NCBI RefSeq assembly: GCF_000190735.1 | Contig: NC_015177.1 | Span: 2,542,001-2,606,000, forward strand | Source of the DNA: Pseudopedobacter saltans DSM 12145 | GTDB lineage: Bacteria; Bacteroidota; Bacteroidia; Sphingobacteriales; Sphingobacteriaceae | Reading direction: 5' to 3' | DNA: 64,000 nt | In this document: one piece after another, positions 55,526 through 64,000 of the stretch | Layout: each line of letters begins with the position of its first letter | Numbering within the stretch: position 1 is the first letter of the stretch | The notes under the pieces: model-generated | The model's input: only the letters and a program-made list of their open reading frames with translations | What the model was told of the DNA's origin: nothing | Databases searched by the model: none | Made by a program: the position numbers and the translations under genes

Positions 55526-56155
55526 ATGCTAAACCACAACTTTGACGTAGATATTCAATTACCTTCTTCCAAACAGAAGGTAAAAATCAATAAGGATTAT
55601 ATAGAAGTTAATCAGGTACAAATACCTTGTGATGACGTACAAGCTATAAAATACGGAGTGTCTTTAATTGGGCCAGCCAAAAATCCAACTAAAAAAACCT
55701 ATAATATTGATATTTTAGGTAAGAACAATAAGACATTAAATATCAATTTCGAAAGCTCTAAAGTACAGGAACTACTGGAAGAAGACCATACTTATTACTA
55801 CATCATGTCTGGCTTATGGCAATATGTAAAGAAAAGCTTGATCAGCCAATACATTGACTCTTTAAATAATCAGGAAAGCTTTAATATAGGCACTGCTACC
55901 ATAAATAACCAAGGAGTTTCCATGTCCTATAAAACCTGGTTTTTCGGTAAAACCAAAACAGAAACTACACCGTGGTCTGATGTGAAATATTATCTGAATA
56001 AAGGGATTCTACATATTGAAAGCTTAAGCAACAGAAAGAAAAAAGTACTTTTAAGCCTGCATAACGATTGGAATGCTGTAGTACTTAATACGCTTATGCA
56101 TTATTTATGGCAAGACAATCGCAAGCTTAAATTGGCTAAAGGCGAAAAAATATAA
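55526..56155 (+). CDS. Cytoplasmic protein of unknown function, possibly two PH-like domains
   Basis: A 209-residue protein without signal peptide or membrane segment. The pattern suggests two similar strand-rich halves. The first (residues 1-90) contains VKINKDYIEVNQVQIPCDDVQAIKYGVSL. The second (about 115-205) contains ATINNQGVSMSYKTWFFGKTKTETTPWSDVKYYLNKGILHI, and ends with a helix (NAVVLNTLMHYLW). This layout recalls PH-like membrane-binding domains. I do not recognise a named family. Confidence 0.65.
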   Translation: MLNHNFDVDIQLPSSKQKVKINKDYIEVNQVQIPCDDVQAIKYGVSLIGPAKNPTKKTYNIDILGKNNKTLNINFESSKVQELLEEDHTYYYIMSGLWQYVKKSLISQYIDSLNNQESFNIGTATINNQGVSMSYKTWFFGKTKTETTPWSDVKYYLNKGILHIESLSNRKKKVLLSLHNDWNAVVLNTLMHYLWQDNRKLKLAKGEKI

Positions 56156-56170
56156 GTATAGGACAGTGCA

Positions 56171-56710
56171 TTATTTATGCTCTGTCCATACTAAATTTTC
56201 TATTTTATATCCCGTTCGTTTTGCTTTTTCTAAATAATCAGCTTTAATTTCATCCGGAATAGAAGCAGTTCTGGAAAGAATCCATATATAATCCAGATTA
56301 TTCCCAAATACCAAAGCATATTTATATTCAGGATCTATTGCAACCACATTATATCCGGCATAAAAAGGTCCGAAGAAAGACACTTTTAATCTTCCTTCAT
56401 TTTTATCAGCATCTACAGGTTTTGCCTTACCTATACTTTCTTTCCATTCATTTTTCACATAATTATATCCCCGGTTCTGCACCTTTATCGAACCGTCTTT
56501 ATTTAACGAATATTCCGCAGTTACCTGATTAAGATTTTTCTCATGCTTGAAATCCAGACGGGCAATCTCATACCATTTCCCCAAATAACGTTGCAGATCA
56601 AATGGTTTAACAGCCTGAGCTCCCTGTGGTATAGATACCTTGCAGGAAGATAAACAAAATGAAACCAGGGCTACAGACGCTGTTACCCATAAAATTTGAG
56701 ATGTTTTCAT
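56171..56710 (-). CDS. Lipocalin lipoprotein (Blc-like)
   Basis: A 179-residue outer-membrane lipoprotein, lipobox LSSC (C23). The lipocalin signature is complete: YLGKWYEIARLDF near the N terminus, VTAEYSLNKDGSIKVQNRGY, and a C-terminal DYIWILSRTASIPDE block matching bacterial Blc. It probably binds lysophospholipids or other hydrophobic molecules. It converges with the upstream plus-strand gene, 15 bases apart. Confidence 0.92.
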   Translation of the reverse strand: MKTSQILWVTASVALVSFCLSSCKVSIPQGAQAVKPFDLQRYLGKWYEIARLDFKHEKNLNQVTAEYSLNKDGSIKVQNRGYNYVKNEWKESIGKAKPVDADKNEGRLKVSFFGPFYAGYNVVAIDPEYKYALVFGNNLDYIWILSRTASIPDEIKADYLEKAKRTGYKIENLVWTEHK

Positions 56711-56876
56711 AAAATAGAGATATCAGTTTTCAAAGAAACAACTATCTATTTTTGTACCAAAAATGATTGACCCGAGTCTCTCTATTTAAACAAACAGATT
56801 AAATTATTGATATTAATTTTGACATGACCACAACCAGCTAAATATACCTTATGGATATATTTATATTACTTTTGGT

Positions 56877-56884
56877 TATATTTG
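56877..56884 (+). promoter_or_regulatory. Possible -7 promoter element
   Basis: TATATTTG matches the Bacteroidota -7 consensus TAnnTTTG exactly, 24 bases before the ATG at 56908. No good -33 TTTG is at the right distance, so confidence is limited. Confidence 0.35.
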
Positions 56885-56907
56885 TTATATCACATTAAAA
56901 GGAAATT

Positions 56908-57111
56908 ATGAAGAAGGAAAGGAAAATGGCAATGGTTGTGACCAAAGTTAGCCTGCATGACCATGACCAATCTTTTAATGATATTAATTATTGGCTTTCT
57001 AAAACTCCATTAGAAAGATTATCCGCTGTTACTTTTTTGATTAAGCAAACGTTGAAACCTGGACAGAGAATGGATAAGACTATATTTAGACAACTTGAAT
57101 TGAAAAAATGA
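56908..57111 (+). CDS. Small protein partnered with a nucleotidyltransferase
   Basis: A 67-residue basic protein: KMAMVVTKVSLHDHDQSFNDINYWLSKTPLERLSAVTFL then a short helical tail. The segment DINYWLSKTPLERL is typical of small genes that precede nucleotidyltransferase genes in Bacteroidota. Its stop overlaps the next start as ATGA, showing coupling. It may be the antitoxin-like or accessory half of a two-gene module. Confidence 0.65.
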   Translation: MKKERKMAMVVTKVSLHDHDQSFNDINYWLSKTPLERLSAVTFLIKQTLKPGQRMDKTIFRQLELKK

Positions 57112-57582
57112 TTCTTTCCGAAGATTTTGAAGATTTCTTGAGACTTTTAAACGAACACGAAGTCGACTATTTAGTTGTTGGCGGATACGCAATGGCATTC
57201 CCATGGAAAGCCAAGATATACTGGAGATTTAGACATTTGGATAGATATTTCTCACCAAAATGCAGCAAAGATGATGTCAGTCGTAAATGATTTCGGATTT
57301 GGATCCATTGGTTTTAATGTGGAAGATTTTTCAAAACCCAATTTAATTAATCAAATTGGTTATCCCCCTTTAAGAATTGATATTTTAACAAGTATTGATG
57401 GCGTTTCTTTCTCAGAAGCTTATACCGAAAAATTGGAAATTGAATTAGCAGAAGATTTAAAAGTAAACTATATAGGGCTAAACGAATTAATCAAAAATAA
57501 GAAATCAAGTGGCAGGAAAATAGACCTAGCCGACATTGATGACTTAAAAAAGCAAGTAAAGAAGCCAGAAAATAACGCTTAA
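57108..57582 (+). pseudogene. Nucleotidyltransferase gene broken by a one-base frameshift
   Basis: The first part encodes MILSEDFEDFLRLLNEHEVDYLVVGGYAMA, a nucleotidyltransferase start with the GG motif. The frame then shifts near 57200-57202, where a C run appears one base too long. Reading on in the other frame gives HGKPRYTGDLDIWID, the D-x-D active site, and continues to the stop at 57582. Removing one C restores a normal protein of about 157 residues. It is therefore a recent pseudogene or a sequencing error. The family includes MNT-type toxins and DUF6036-like enzymes. It overlaps the small upstream gene by ATGA. Confidence 0.85.
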
Positions 57583-57595
57583 TAAACTTTTCCTA

Positions 57596-59593
57596 TTACT
57601 CCTTCTCAATCCAAATACCATCTGTTCTGATAATATCGATCAGCTCATCTAAAGCATTTGCAGACGGTACATTCTTCTTCACCACTTCCTTACCCCTGTA
57701 AAGTGTAATTTTATCCGGACCAGCCCCTACATATCCATAATCAGCATCAGCCATTTCTCCCGGACCATTAACAATACATCCCATAATTCCAATTTTAATA
57801 CCTTTTAAATGATCTGTCTTACTTCTGATCATTTGTGTGGTTTCCTGTAAATCAAAAAGCGTCCGACCACAAGATGGACAGGATATATATTCGGTTTTTG
57901 ATATTCTTGAACGGGTTGCCTGAAGAATACCAAAAGCAGTAGAAACATTAAATTTCAGTGAAATCTGCGGCGCGTCAATCCAAATGCCATCACCAAAACC
58001 GTCCAGCAATAAAGCCCCCAGATCGGTAGCAGCGTAGAGTTGTGTCTTTAAATCAATATCTTTCTGGTTGGCATCTCCAAATCGGTAAGATCGCTTTACA
58101 ATAACAGGAGTATTGATTCCTGCTTCTAGCAGTTTAAAGAAAAAAGCCCTTTGATCTGCCATGCCATGTACTTCATCAGTTTCCAAAACAAAAACCAGAG
58201 TATGGTCAAAGGGAATATTTGCAAAATCATCCGTATATAAATTACTTCTGCTTACTCTTACCAGATTTAAAGCAGCATCCCTTTTCTGTGCAGAAACGTA
58301 TTCTTCCAATGTAAATAACGGATGACAATTATATTTTTTTTGCAGTGTTAACCAGGTAGAGTAATCATATAACTGTTTCAAATTTCCCGGGAAATTAAAT
58401 GAAGGCAATTGATCGCCCAGATAAGCGAAATCTATAGACTGGTCGCCCATATTGTATTTATCCAAAACAGCAGAATAAACATATCCGGCGTCAGCCAGCA
58501 CAAATGGATCTTTAAGATTTTGTTTAGAAATATCCAGAATCACTCTCGGAACCTGATGTCCGCCGATAAAAGTGTTAAGCTCTGTGCTTTCTCTCTTTCT
58601 GTATTCAAAAGGAGAAAAATCCTGAGGAACAATAACGTCACCTGCGCCATTAATTTCAGTATCTAATTTTTCCCTTTCATGGTAACGCTCTGCTAAAACT
58701 CTAGCTACGGGAATTTCAAATTCTGGCTCCTCTGTTAAAGAAACACGAATAGTATCCCCTAAGCCATCCTCCAATAAAGTACCTATTCCAACAGCAGACT
58801 TTATTCTTCCATCTTCTCCATCACCCGCCTCGGTAACTCCCAAATGCAGTGGATAATTCATATTTTCCTGCATCATGGTATGTACCAACAAACGATAGGC
58901 CTGCACCATTACCTGCGGGTTACTAGACTTCATAGAAACGACCAACTGATGATAATCCAGCTCCCGGCAAATCCGGATGAACTCCATAGCCGACTCAACC
59001 ATTCCTTTGGGCGTATCACCATACCATGACATGATTCTATCTGATAAAGAGCCATGGTTAGTCCCAATACGCATAGCTGTCCCATTTTCTTTGCAAATCT
59101 GAACTAAGGGAGCAAACTTGGATTTAATGCGTTCCAACTCTTTTTTATACGCTTCCGGAGTATAGTTTATCTCCTCAAATTTTTTCTTATCGGCATAGTT
59201 TCCCGGGTTTACACGTACCTTTTCGATATGTTTAGCCGCTTCTTCCGCAGCATTTGGAGTAAAATGTATATCGGCTACCAAAGGAGTGGGATAACCTTTT
59301 GCATCTAATTCTTTACGAATATTCGCTAAGTTCTTTGCTTCTTTGATAGAAGGTGCTGTAATCCTAACCAGTTCGCAACCAGCATCAATCATCCGAATAC
59401 TTTGTGCAACAGAACCTTCAGTATCCATTGTATCAACCGTAGTCATTGATTGCAAACGAATAGGATTATGAGCACCCAATAACAAATTTCCAACCTTTAC
59501 TTCTACCGTTTCAAACCTGCTGTATTCTGTAATAGAATTACAATATCTCTGATCCAAAGACTCTTTTACCTGCATTTCTCTTAGCGTTTGCAC
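57596..59593 (-). CDS. ispG: 4-hydroxy-3-methylbut-2-en-1-yl diphosphate synthase, long form
   Basis: A 665-residue iron-sulfur enzyme of the MEP isoprenoid pathway. The N-terminal TIM barrel (about 20-290) begins with VGNLLLGAHNPIRLQSMTTVDTMDTEG. A large inserted domain (about 290-555) distinguishes the Bacteroidota/chlamydial/plant form from the roughly 370-residue E. coli form. The C-terminal cluster domain holds SCPSCGRT and GCIVNGPGEM, giving three cysteines and a Glu. Its product feeds IPP/DMAPP and so the carotenoid pathway encoded at 40-46 kb. It converges on the broken nucleotidyltransferase. Confidence 0.95.
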   Translation of the reverse strand: MQTLREMQVKESLDQRYCNSITEYSRFETVEVKVGNLLLGAHNPIRLQSMTTVDTMDTEGSVAQSIRMIDAGCELVRITAPSIKEAKNLANIRKELDAKGYPTPLVADIHFTPNAAEEAAKHIEKVRVNPGNYADKKKFEEINYTPEAYKKELERIKSKFAPLVQICKENGTAMRIGTNHGSLSDRIMSWYGDTPKGMVESAMEFIRICRELDYHQLVVSMKSSNPQVMVQAYRLLVHTMMQENMNYPLHLGVTEAGDGEDGRIKSAVGIGTLLEDGLGDTIRVSLTEEPEFEIPVARVLAERYHEREKLDTEINGAGDVIVPQDFSPFEYRKRESTELNTFIGGHQVPRVILDISKQNLKDPFVLADAGYVYSAVLDKYNMGDQSIDFAYLGDQLPSFNFPGNLKQLYDYSTWLTLQKKYNCHPLFTLEEYVSAQKRDAALNLVRVSRSNLYTDDFANIPFDHTLVFVLETDEVHGMADQRAFFFKLLEAGINTPVIVKRSYRFGDANQKDIDLKTQLYAATDLGALLLDGFGDGIWIDAPQISLKFNVSTAFGILQATRSRISKTEYISCPSCGRTLFDLQETTQMIRSKTDHLKGIKIGIMGCIVNGPGEMADADYGYVGAGPDKITLYRGKEVVKKNVPSANALDELIDIIRTDGIWIEKE

Positions 59594-59716
59594 AAAAATA
59601 AGATTAAAGCCAGACTTCTTTAGAAAAGTGCTATGATTATTTACTTTACAACCATAATCTGAGTTTTACCTTCCTGAATTTGTTAATTTTGAGTTTCAAG
59701 CTCACAGATACTCAAT

Positions 59717-60238
59717 ATGTTCGAAAAATATACACTCACGAAAGCAGATCATATCTATTCTTCTTCTATATGGCACATTCTAAAACAGGCAATTAAAAAA
59801 AGAAAACTGGAAGGTAGTAAACAATGGCAAGACGGCTATCCTAATGAAAATATTATTAAAAATGATATTGAAAACGGATATGGATATGTTTGTTTAAACG
59901 AAAAAAAAGAGATTGTGGCTTATATAGCACTGATATTCGATATTGAACCGGCTTATGAAAATATCGAAGGAAAATGGCTTAGTTCACCGGAAACACCTTA
60001 TGCAGTGATTCATCGTTTAGCTGTATCACAGGAAAATCCTGTAAAAGGTCTGGCCACGTGGATTATGCAGGAAATAGAGAAATTTTGCAAAGAAAAAGAT
60101 ATCTATAGCATAAAAGTGGATACCAATTATGATAATATTGGCATGCTGCGTGTTTTCGAAAAATTAGATTATACCTATTGTGGCGAAGTCTATTTCAGAG
60201 GTGGTGCAAGAAAGGCTTTTGAGAAAATTTTGGCCTGA
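59717..60238 (+). CDS. GNAT-family N-acetyltransferase
   Basis: A 173-residue acetyltransferase with the fold order of GNAT enzymes: substrate strand IVAYIALIFDIEPAY, the acetyl-CoA motif A region VIHRLAVSQENPVKGLATWIMQEIEKFC, and motif B DTNYDNIGMLRVFEKLDYTYCGEVYF. TAATTTTG at 59685-59692 upstream resembles a -7 promoter element. Substrate unknown. Confidence 0.87.
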   Translation: MFEKYTLTKADHIYSSSIWHILKQAIKKRKLEGSKQWQDGYPNENIIKNDIENGYGYVCLNEKKEIVAYIALIFDIEPAYENIEGKWLSSPETPYAVIHRLAVSQENPVKGLATWIMQEIEKFCKEKDIYSIKVDTNYDNIGMLRVFEKLDYTYCGEVYFRGGARKAFEKILA

Positions 60239-60419
60239 AGTATGGGCGACCCTATAAATAATGACCAGACCCTTGTAAATCTCTAATAAGAGAATTAATT
60301 AGGCAATCTTCTCATAAACCGTTAATTTAGAATAATTTTGCAGATTATAACTAAGAAATTCTCGTCGCTAAACGAAAAATATCTGTTGATGAGTTATAAA
60401 CCAGACTTATGTTTATCAT

Positions 60420-61127
60420 ATGGAACTAGATTTACAACTTCACCATCTTGCTAACAGTCTAAAAAAAGGGGATATAGGTATAGCTGATATAGGGGAGCTT
60501 CTGCCTGTTTCAGTGATGTTACATGATCTGGAAAATCTCCAACCTGTCTGTTGTAGTTACATGAATAATTGGGGATGCGAACGTCTCGGTACTTCTGTGG
60601 AAGAAGTTAATGAACTGGGGGAAGCTTATTACGAACGCTACTTCATTAAAGAAGAATCCAATGCAATCTTAAAAGGAATGTCGGGTTATTTGTTAGAAGG
60701 CGATTTCAGTAAACAGCATAACTTCTTTCAACAAGTTAAACTACACAAAGAAATCGATTATACGTGGTTTTACACCATGAGTAGGATCATAAAATTACAA
60801 ACTCAGCAAGAATTGCTTCATAAGCTTATGCTTATTTCCTGTCCAATTGCAGGAATCGATAATCTTGTTAAAAGGTTCGGCAGAGTTTTGGACCAGGATA
60901 ACTATATCCGCCAGCATTATCCAAACTTTGCAAAACTTACCAAAAGAGAAAAAGAAATTATCAGCTTATTAAGCGATGGTAAATCTTCACCAGAAATTGC
61001 GGATATGCTTTTTATCTCTGCCAATACAGTTATTACACATCGAAAAAACATAGTCAAAAAACTTGGCATGAAATCTTTTGCGCATCTTGTTCGCTTCGCT
61101 ATTGCGTTTGATCTGGTTAAATATTAA
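60420..61127 (+). CDS. LuxR-type HTH transcriptional regulator with N-terminal sensor region
   Basis: A 235-residue regulator. The C-terminal HTH (about 175-230) is LTKREKEIISLLSDGKSSPEIADM followed by SANTVITHRKNIVKKLG, the LuxR/FixJ pattern. The N-terminal 150 residues look PAS-like (VMLHDLENLQPVCCSYMNNWG) and carry no receiver Asp, so it is not a classic response regulator. It is monocistronic as far as can be seen. Confidence 0.83.
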   Translation: MELDLQLHHLANSLKKGDIGIADIGELLPVSVMLHDLENLQPVCCSYMNNWGCERLGTSVEEVNELGEAYYERYFIKEESNAILKGMSGYLLEGDFSKQHNFFQQVKLHKEIDYTWFYTMSRIIKLQTQQELLHKLMLISCPIAGIDNLVKRFGRVLDQDNYIRQHYPNFAKLTKREKEIISLLSDGKSSPEIADMLFISANTVITHRKNIVKKLGMKSFAHLVRFAIAFDLVKY

Positions 61128-61384
61128 TAATCAAAGCTATTTTATAGATTACAATATCTCTGGTTCAAGGACTCTTTATTTGCATTTTCTTTGCGTTTGT
61201 ACAAAAAAAGATTAAAGCGAGACATCTCTGTACACATTCATCAATATTTACTTTTTAAAGAATAATGTAATGAAGATGTTAGATCTGCAACAGTAAAATC
61301 GTCACTATCCAAACGATAATATTATTAACTAGTTGAGATATTATGTATGTTTGGTATCTATAAAGATACCTTTAAGACCTCAGT

Positions 61385-62524
61385 ATGTTGTATTTGGTTG
61401 GCATTATTATTTCATTTTTTTTGGTCTTTATACTCTGGGGTAAAAAAGATAAAAGCCAAGCTGATAATATTTTGGCTGTTTGGTTATTTTTCTCAGGTGT
61501 GCATCTTTCCTTATTTTATCTTTTCATTACGAAACAATACTTAGAATTCCCATTTTTGTTAGGAATTGAGCTCCCATTACCGTTAGCACATGGTCCGTTT
61601 TTATTTTTATATGTAAAGGCTTTAACACAATCATACCCGCTTAAAAAGAATATTTTACTGCATTTCATTCCAATCCTTATTGTAATCGCAATGTTTTCTT
61701 CTTTTTTTATCTTACCATCAGATAAAAAAATTGAGATATACAGAAACGAAGGAGCCGGATATGAATTTTCATTAGCTTTCTTATATTTTGCAATTATCCT
61801 GTCCGGAACTGGCTATTCTTTATTTTCTCTTCAAAAGTTACATAAGCATCAAAGAAATATTTCGGACCGTTTCTCATTCAATGAAAAAATAAATCTGACT
61901 TGGTTACGCTACTTGATTTGGGGTTCTGTTTTTATTTGGTTCACTGTTGTTTTTGGTACGGATACACAGGTATATACCGCAATTGTATTATATATTTTAT
62001 TTATTGGCTATTTTGGGATTAAACAGGTAGGAATTTTCAGTAACAGGCAACTAAATAATAACAAACCTACTACAAGCGATTTTTACATTCAAGAACTCTC
62101 CCCAGAAAAAGCGAAATATGAAAAATCGAATTTAACAGATAACCAGATGCAGGCTATTCATGGTACTTTATGCGAACTGATGCTGGCAGAAAGACCTTAC
62201 TCAAATCCAGAACTAACTCTCCTTGATTTGGCTCAGCAAGTACATGTACACCCTAATACGCTATCACAAGTAATCAATTCTATAGAGCAAAGAAACTTTT
62301 TCGATTATATCAACGCACATCGGGTCGAAGCATTTAAACAAGCGATATTACTTCCAGAAAACCAAAAATTCACTTTACTTTCTATTGCTTTTGATTGTGG
62401 ATTCAATTCCAAAACTTCCTTTAACAGAAATTTCAAAAAAGTGACAGGCTTATCTCCTTCGGAATATCTAAAACAGCAAGATATTAATCTGTTACAGTTG
62501 AACGCGAGAACAACAAGCTTTTAA
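61385..62524 (+). CDS. AraC-family regulator with N-terminal membrane domain
   Basis: A 379-residue membrane-anchored regulator. About seven helices occupy residues 1-220, then a cytoplasmic AraC domain (about 255-365). That domain has LTLLDLAQQVHVHPNTLSQVINSIEQRNFFDYINAHRVEAFK and the second HTH LLSIAFDCGFNSKTSFNRNFKKVTGLSPSEY. This architecture is common in Bacteroidota. It lies 88 bases before the alpha/beta hydrolase lipoprotein gene, which it may regulate. Confidence 0.88.
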   Translation: MLYLVGIIISFFLVFILWGKKDKSQADNILAVWLFFSGVHLSLFYLFITKQYLEFPFLLGIELPLPLAHGPFLFLYVKALTQSYPLKKNILLHFIPILIVIAMFSSFFILPSDKKIEIYRNEGAGYEFSLAFLYFAIILSGTGYSLFSLQKLHKHQRNISDRFSFNEKINLTWLRYLIWGSVFIWFTVVFGTDTQVYTAIVLYILFIGYFGIKQVGIFSNRQLNNNKPTTSDFYIQELSPEKAKYEKSNLTDNQMQAIHGTLCELMLAERPYSNPELTLLDLAQQVHVHPNTLSQVINSIEQRNFFDYINAHRVEAFKQAILLPENQKFTLLSIAFDCGFNSKTSFNRNFKKVTGLSPSEYLKQQDINLLQLNARTTSF

Positions 62525-62612
62525 TAAAATTTCATCAAAAATTTAGTTCCATCTTTCATTTTGGAACGATTAACAAATCTTGTATACTGACTTTTGCATA
62601 AATACATATGCA

Positions 62613-63596
62613 ATGAAAAGTCAGTTATTCTTCTTAATGATGTCTTGCAGTACATTTCTTTTAACAAGCTGCGAAAATGAAATCAACATGAATCAGACAG
62701 GAAACCTGGTTCCAAAAACGGTCGATGAAAACCCCGAACTCCCACACATATCTGTAAACAATACTAAACTGCACTCCGAAGCTTTTGGCAATCCAACAGA
62801 TCCTATACTTATATTTTTACACGGGGGACCAGGTGGTGATTACCGAAATGCACTTCAAGTGAAACAGTTGGCCAATGATGGTTATTATGTGATTTTTTAC
62901 GACCAGCGGGGTTCTGGCTTATCGCAAAGACATCCAAAAAACATTTATTCCGTCCAATTGGTTTTAGACGATTTAACTGCCGTAATTCAGCATTACCGAA
63001 GCACTGAAAATCAAAAAGTATTTCTGTTTGGACATTCCTGGGGAGCGATGATTGCCGCAGCTTATATTAATACCTATCCAGAAAGAATCAGCGGGGCCAT
63101 TTTCGCAGAAGCTGGTGGTTTCAACAAAACACTACTGGACGAATATGGGCAATCTAGCCGACAAATTGAATTATTTGCCGAAGTAACAAACGATGTAATG
63201 TACTATGATCAGTTTTTAACGGGAACGGAACATGAGATCTTGGATTATAAATCGGCACTATCATCCAGTTTTTCTTATGTTAAAGATAATACTGAAGGAA
63301 TAGAAGGGCCTTCACCTTTTTGGAGAAATGGTGCTGTAGCGCTAAACGCATTCGTAGATATTTCCGAAAAAGAAGGATTCGACTTCACAACTAATTTAAA
63401 GCATTATTCTATCCAAACATTGTTCCTTTATGGAGAAAACAATAAATGTTACGGTCTGGCCTTCGCCCAGAAAGAAGCAAACTTTTTTTCAAATGCTAAG
63501 ATTGTCCGAATAGACCAAACCGGGCATGAAATGCTTTATTTTAAATGGGACTTGGTTTATCCAAACGTATTAACTTACCTGCAATCTTTAAACTAA
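62613..63596 (+). CDS. Alpha/beta hydrolase lipoprotein (proline iminopeptidase-like)
   Basis: A 327-residue hydrolase with a lipoprotein signal (LLTSC). It shows FLHGGPGGD (oxyanion region), YDQRGSGLSQ and FGHSWGAM (nucleophile elbow GxSxG), the combination typical of proline iminopeptidases and related esterases, with His late in QTGHEML. ATG at 62613 is preferred to a start 33 bases upstream because the signal peptide begins there. It overlaps the next gene start by one base. Confidence 0.88.
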   Translation: MKSQLFFLMMSCSTFLLTSCENEINMNQTGNLVPKTVDENPELPHISVNNTKLHSEAFGNPTDPILIFLHGGPGGDYRNALQVKQLANDGYYVIFYDQRGSGLSQRHPKNIYSVQLVLDDLTAVIQHYRSTENQKVFLFGHSWGAMIAAAYINTYPERISGAIFAEAGGFNKTLLDEYGQSSRQIELFAEVTNDVMYYDQFLTGTEHEILDYKSALSSSFSYVKDNTEGIEGPSPFWRNGAVALNAFVDISEKEGFDFTTNLKHYSIQTLFLYGENNKCYGLAFAQKEANFFSNAKIVRIDQTGHEMLYFKWDLVYPNVLTYLQSLN

Positions 63597-64000
63597 TGAA
63601 AAACTATCTATTATTCATTTCACTTATGTTATTGACATCAATAACTTTTGGACAAACTATCAACTGGAGAAATTTAAACACCAAGCAAAAGCATATAATT
63701 TCAACAAATATAGGTTGGGATTATGGATTAGGATATGGATTAAGTTACACCTATCAGCCAAGCTCAAAATTTCCCATAATATTAAACTCTTCGCTGTCTG
63801 CACCATTCGGTGAAAAGCTATTGGATGATTTCAAAACAAAAATTGGTGCTCAACTTCCATTGTTTAAAATGGATTATTTTCAAATTATTGGTAAAATGCA
63901 AGCAATTTATAGAAGATACGAAAGTCCATTAGTCCGGCTACAAAATTTCGGAACAGAACTAGGGAGCAGCTTTGGCTATTATCGATCCAAATGGTTTGTT
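63596..64000 (+). CDS. Exported beta-rich protein, cut by the window end
   Basis: ATG at 63596 shares a base with the hydrolase stop (TAATG). The first 135 codons are open to the window end. A signal peptide (ITFGQ cleavage) is followed by alternating hydrophobic/aromatic strands (WDYGLGYGLSYTYQPSS, FKMDYFQIIGKMQAIYRRY), suggesting an outer-membrane beta barrel. The coupling implies joint function with the lipoprotein hydrolase. Confidence 0.7.
   Translation, partial: MKNYLLFISLMLLTSITFGQTINWRNLNTKQKHIISTNIGWDYGLGYGLSYTYQPSSKFPIILNSSLSAPFGEKLLDDFKTKIGAQLPLFKMDYFQIIGKMQAIYRRYESPLVRLQNFGTELGSSFGYYRSKWFV

Overview
The window looks like chromosome of a Sphingobacteriaceae bacterium (Bacteroidota, Pedobacter-like). 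The DNA is AT-rich and starts lack Shine-Dalgarno sites. There is a SusC/SusD pair, a type IX secretion (T9SS) sorting domain, a DUF6266 protein, the long form of IspG, and a flavobacterial-style zeaxanthin cluster. This placement rests on gene content, not on a database search.

Layout. 1-7.2 kb: three secreted glycoside hydrolases on the minus strand (GH2, a GH43/GH130-like propeller, GH78 rhamnosidase), with a tandem repeat between them. 7.5-14 kb: an orphan membrane histidine kinase, a TPR protein, and an OmpR-type response regulator / histidine kinase / LTA-synthase-like sulfatase operon. 14-16.2 kb: a repeat-rich stretch around one DUF6266 gene. 16.2-36.5 kb: a long minus-strand carbohydrate locus. 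From its promoter end it runs LacI regulator, SusC, SusD, a DUF1080-alginate lyase fusion, four tandem secreted TIM-barrel sugar-isomerase-like proteins (one fused to DUF1080), a Gfo/Idh/MocA oxidoreductase, an MFS transporter, two more Gfo/Idh/MocA proteins, a GlcG/HbpS-like protein, a small helical periplasmic protein and a malate/lactate dehydrogenase-family enzyme. Three near-identical palindromes (core GCAAACGTTTGC) lie before susC, before lacI, and before a divergent T9SS-sorted protein. Together they outline a small LacI regulon.

38.4-40 kb: a SulP transporter. 40.3-45.7 kb: a tightly overlapping carotenoid operon (MarR regulator, transthyretin-like protein, CrtI, CrtB, unknown, SRPBCC protein, CrtZ, lycopene cyclase), predicted to make zeaxanthin from GGPP. 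46 kb: tRNA-Pro and tRNA-Ser next to a decayed coding fragment. 46.5-64 kb: mostly housekeeping and transport genes (HDIG membrane phosphodiesterase, two POT peptide transporters, dolichol-phosphate-mannose-synthase-like transferase, RuvB, lipocalin, IspG), a frameshifted nucleotidyltransferase with its small partner, a GNAT enzyme, LuxR- and AraC-type regulators, an alpha/beta hydrolase lipoprotein and a gene cut by the window end.

The most interesting block is 16.2-36.5 kb. Its combination of Gfo/Idh/MocA oxidoreductases, DUF1080 domains and sugar-isomerase-like barrels suggests a non-hydrolytic route in which glycosides are oxidised at C3 and then cleaved by elimination. Here it appears in expanded form, mostly exported, and fused to a polysaccharide-lyase domain. 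Repeats are the second theme: at least three families of intergenic repeats recur in both orientations.
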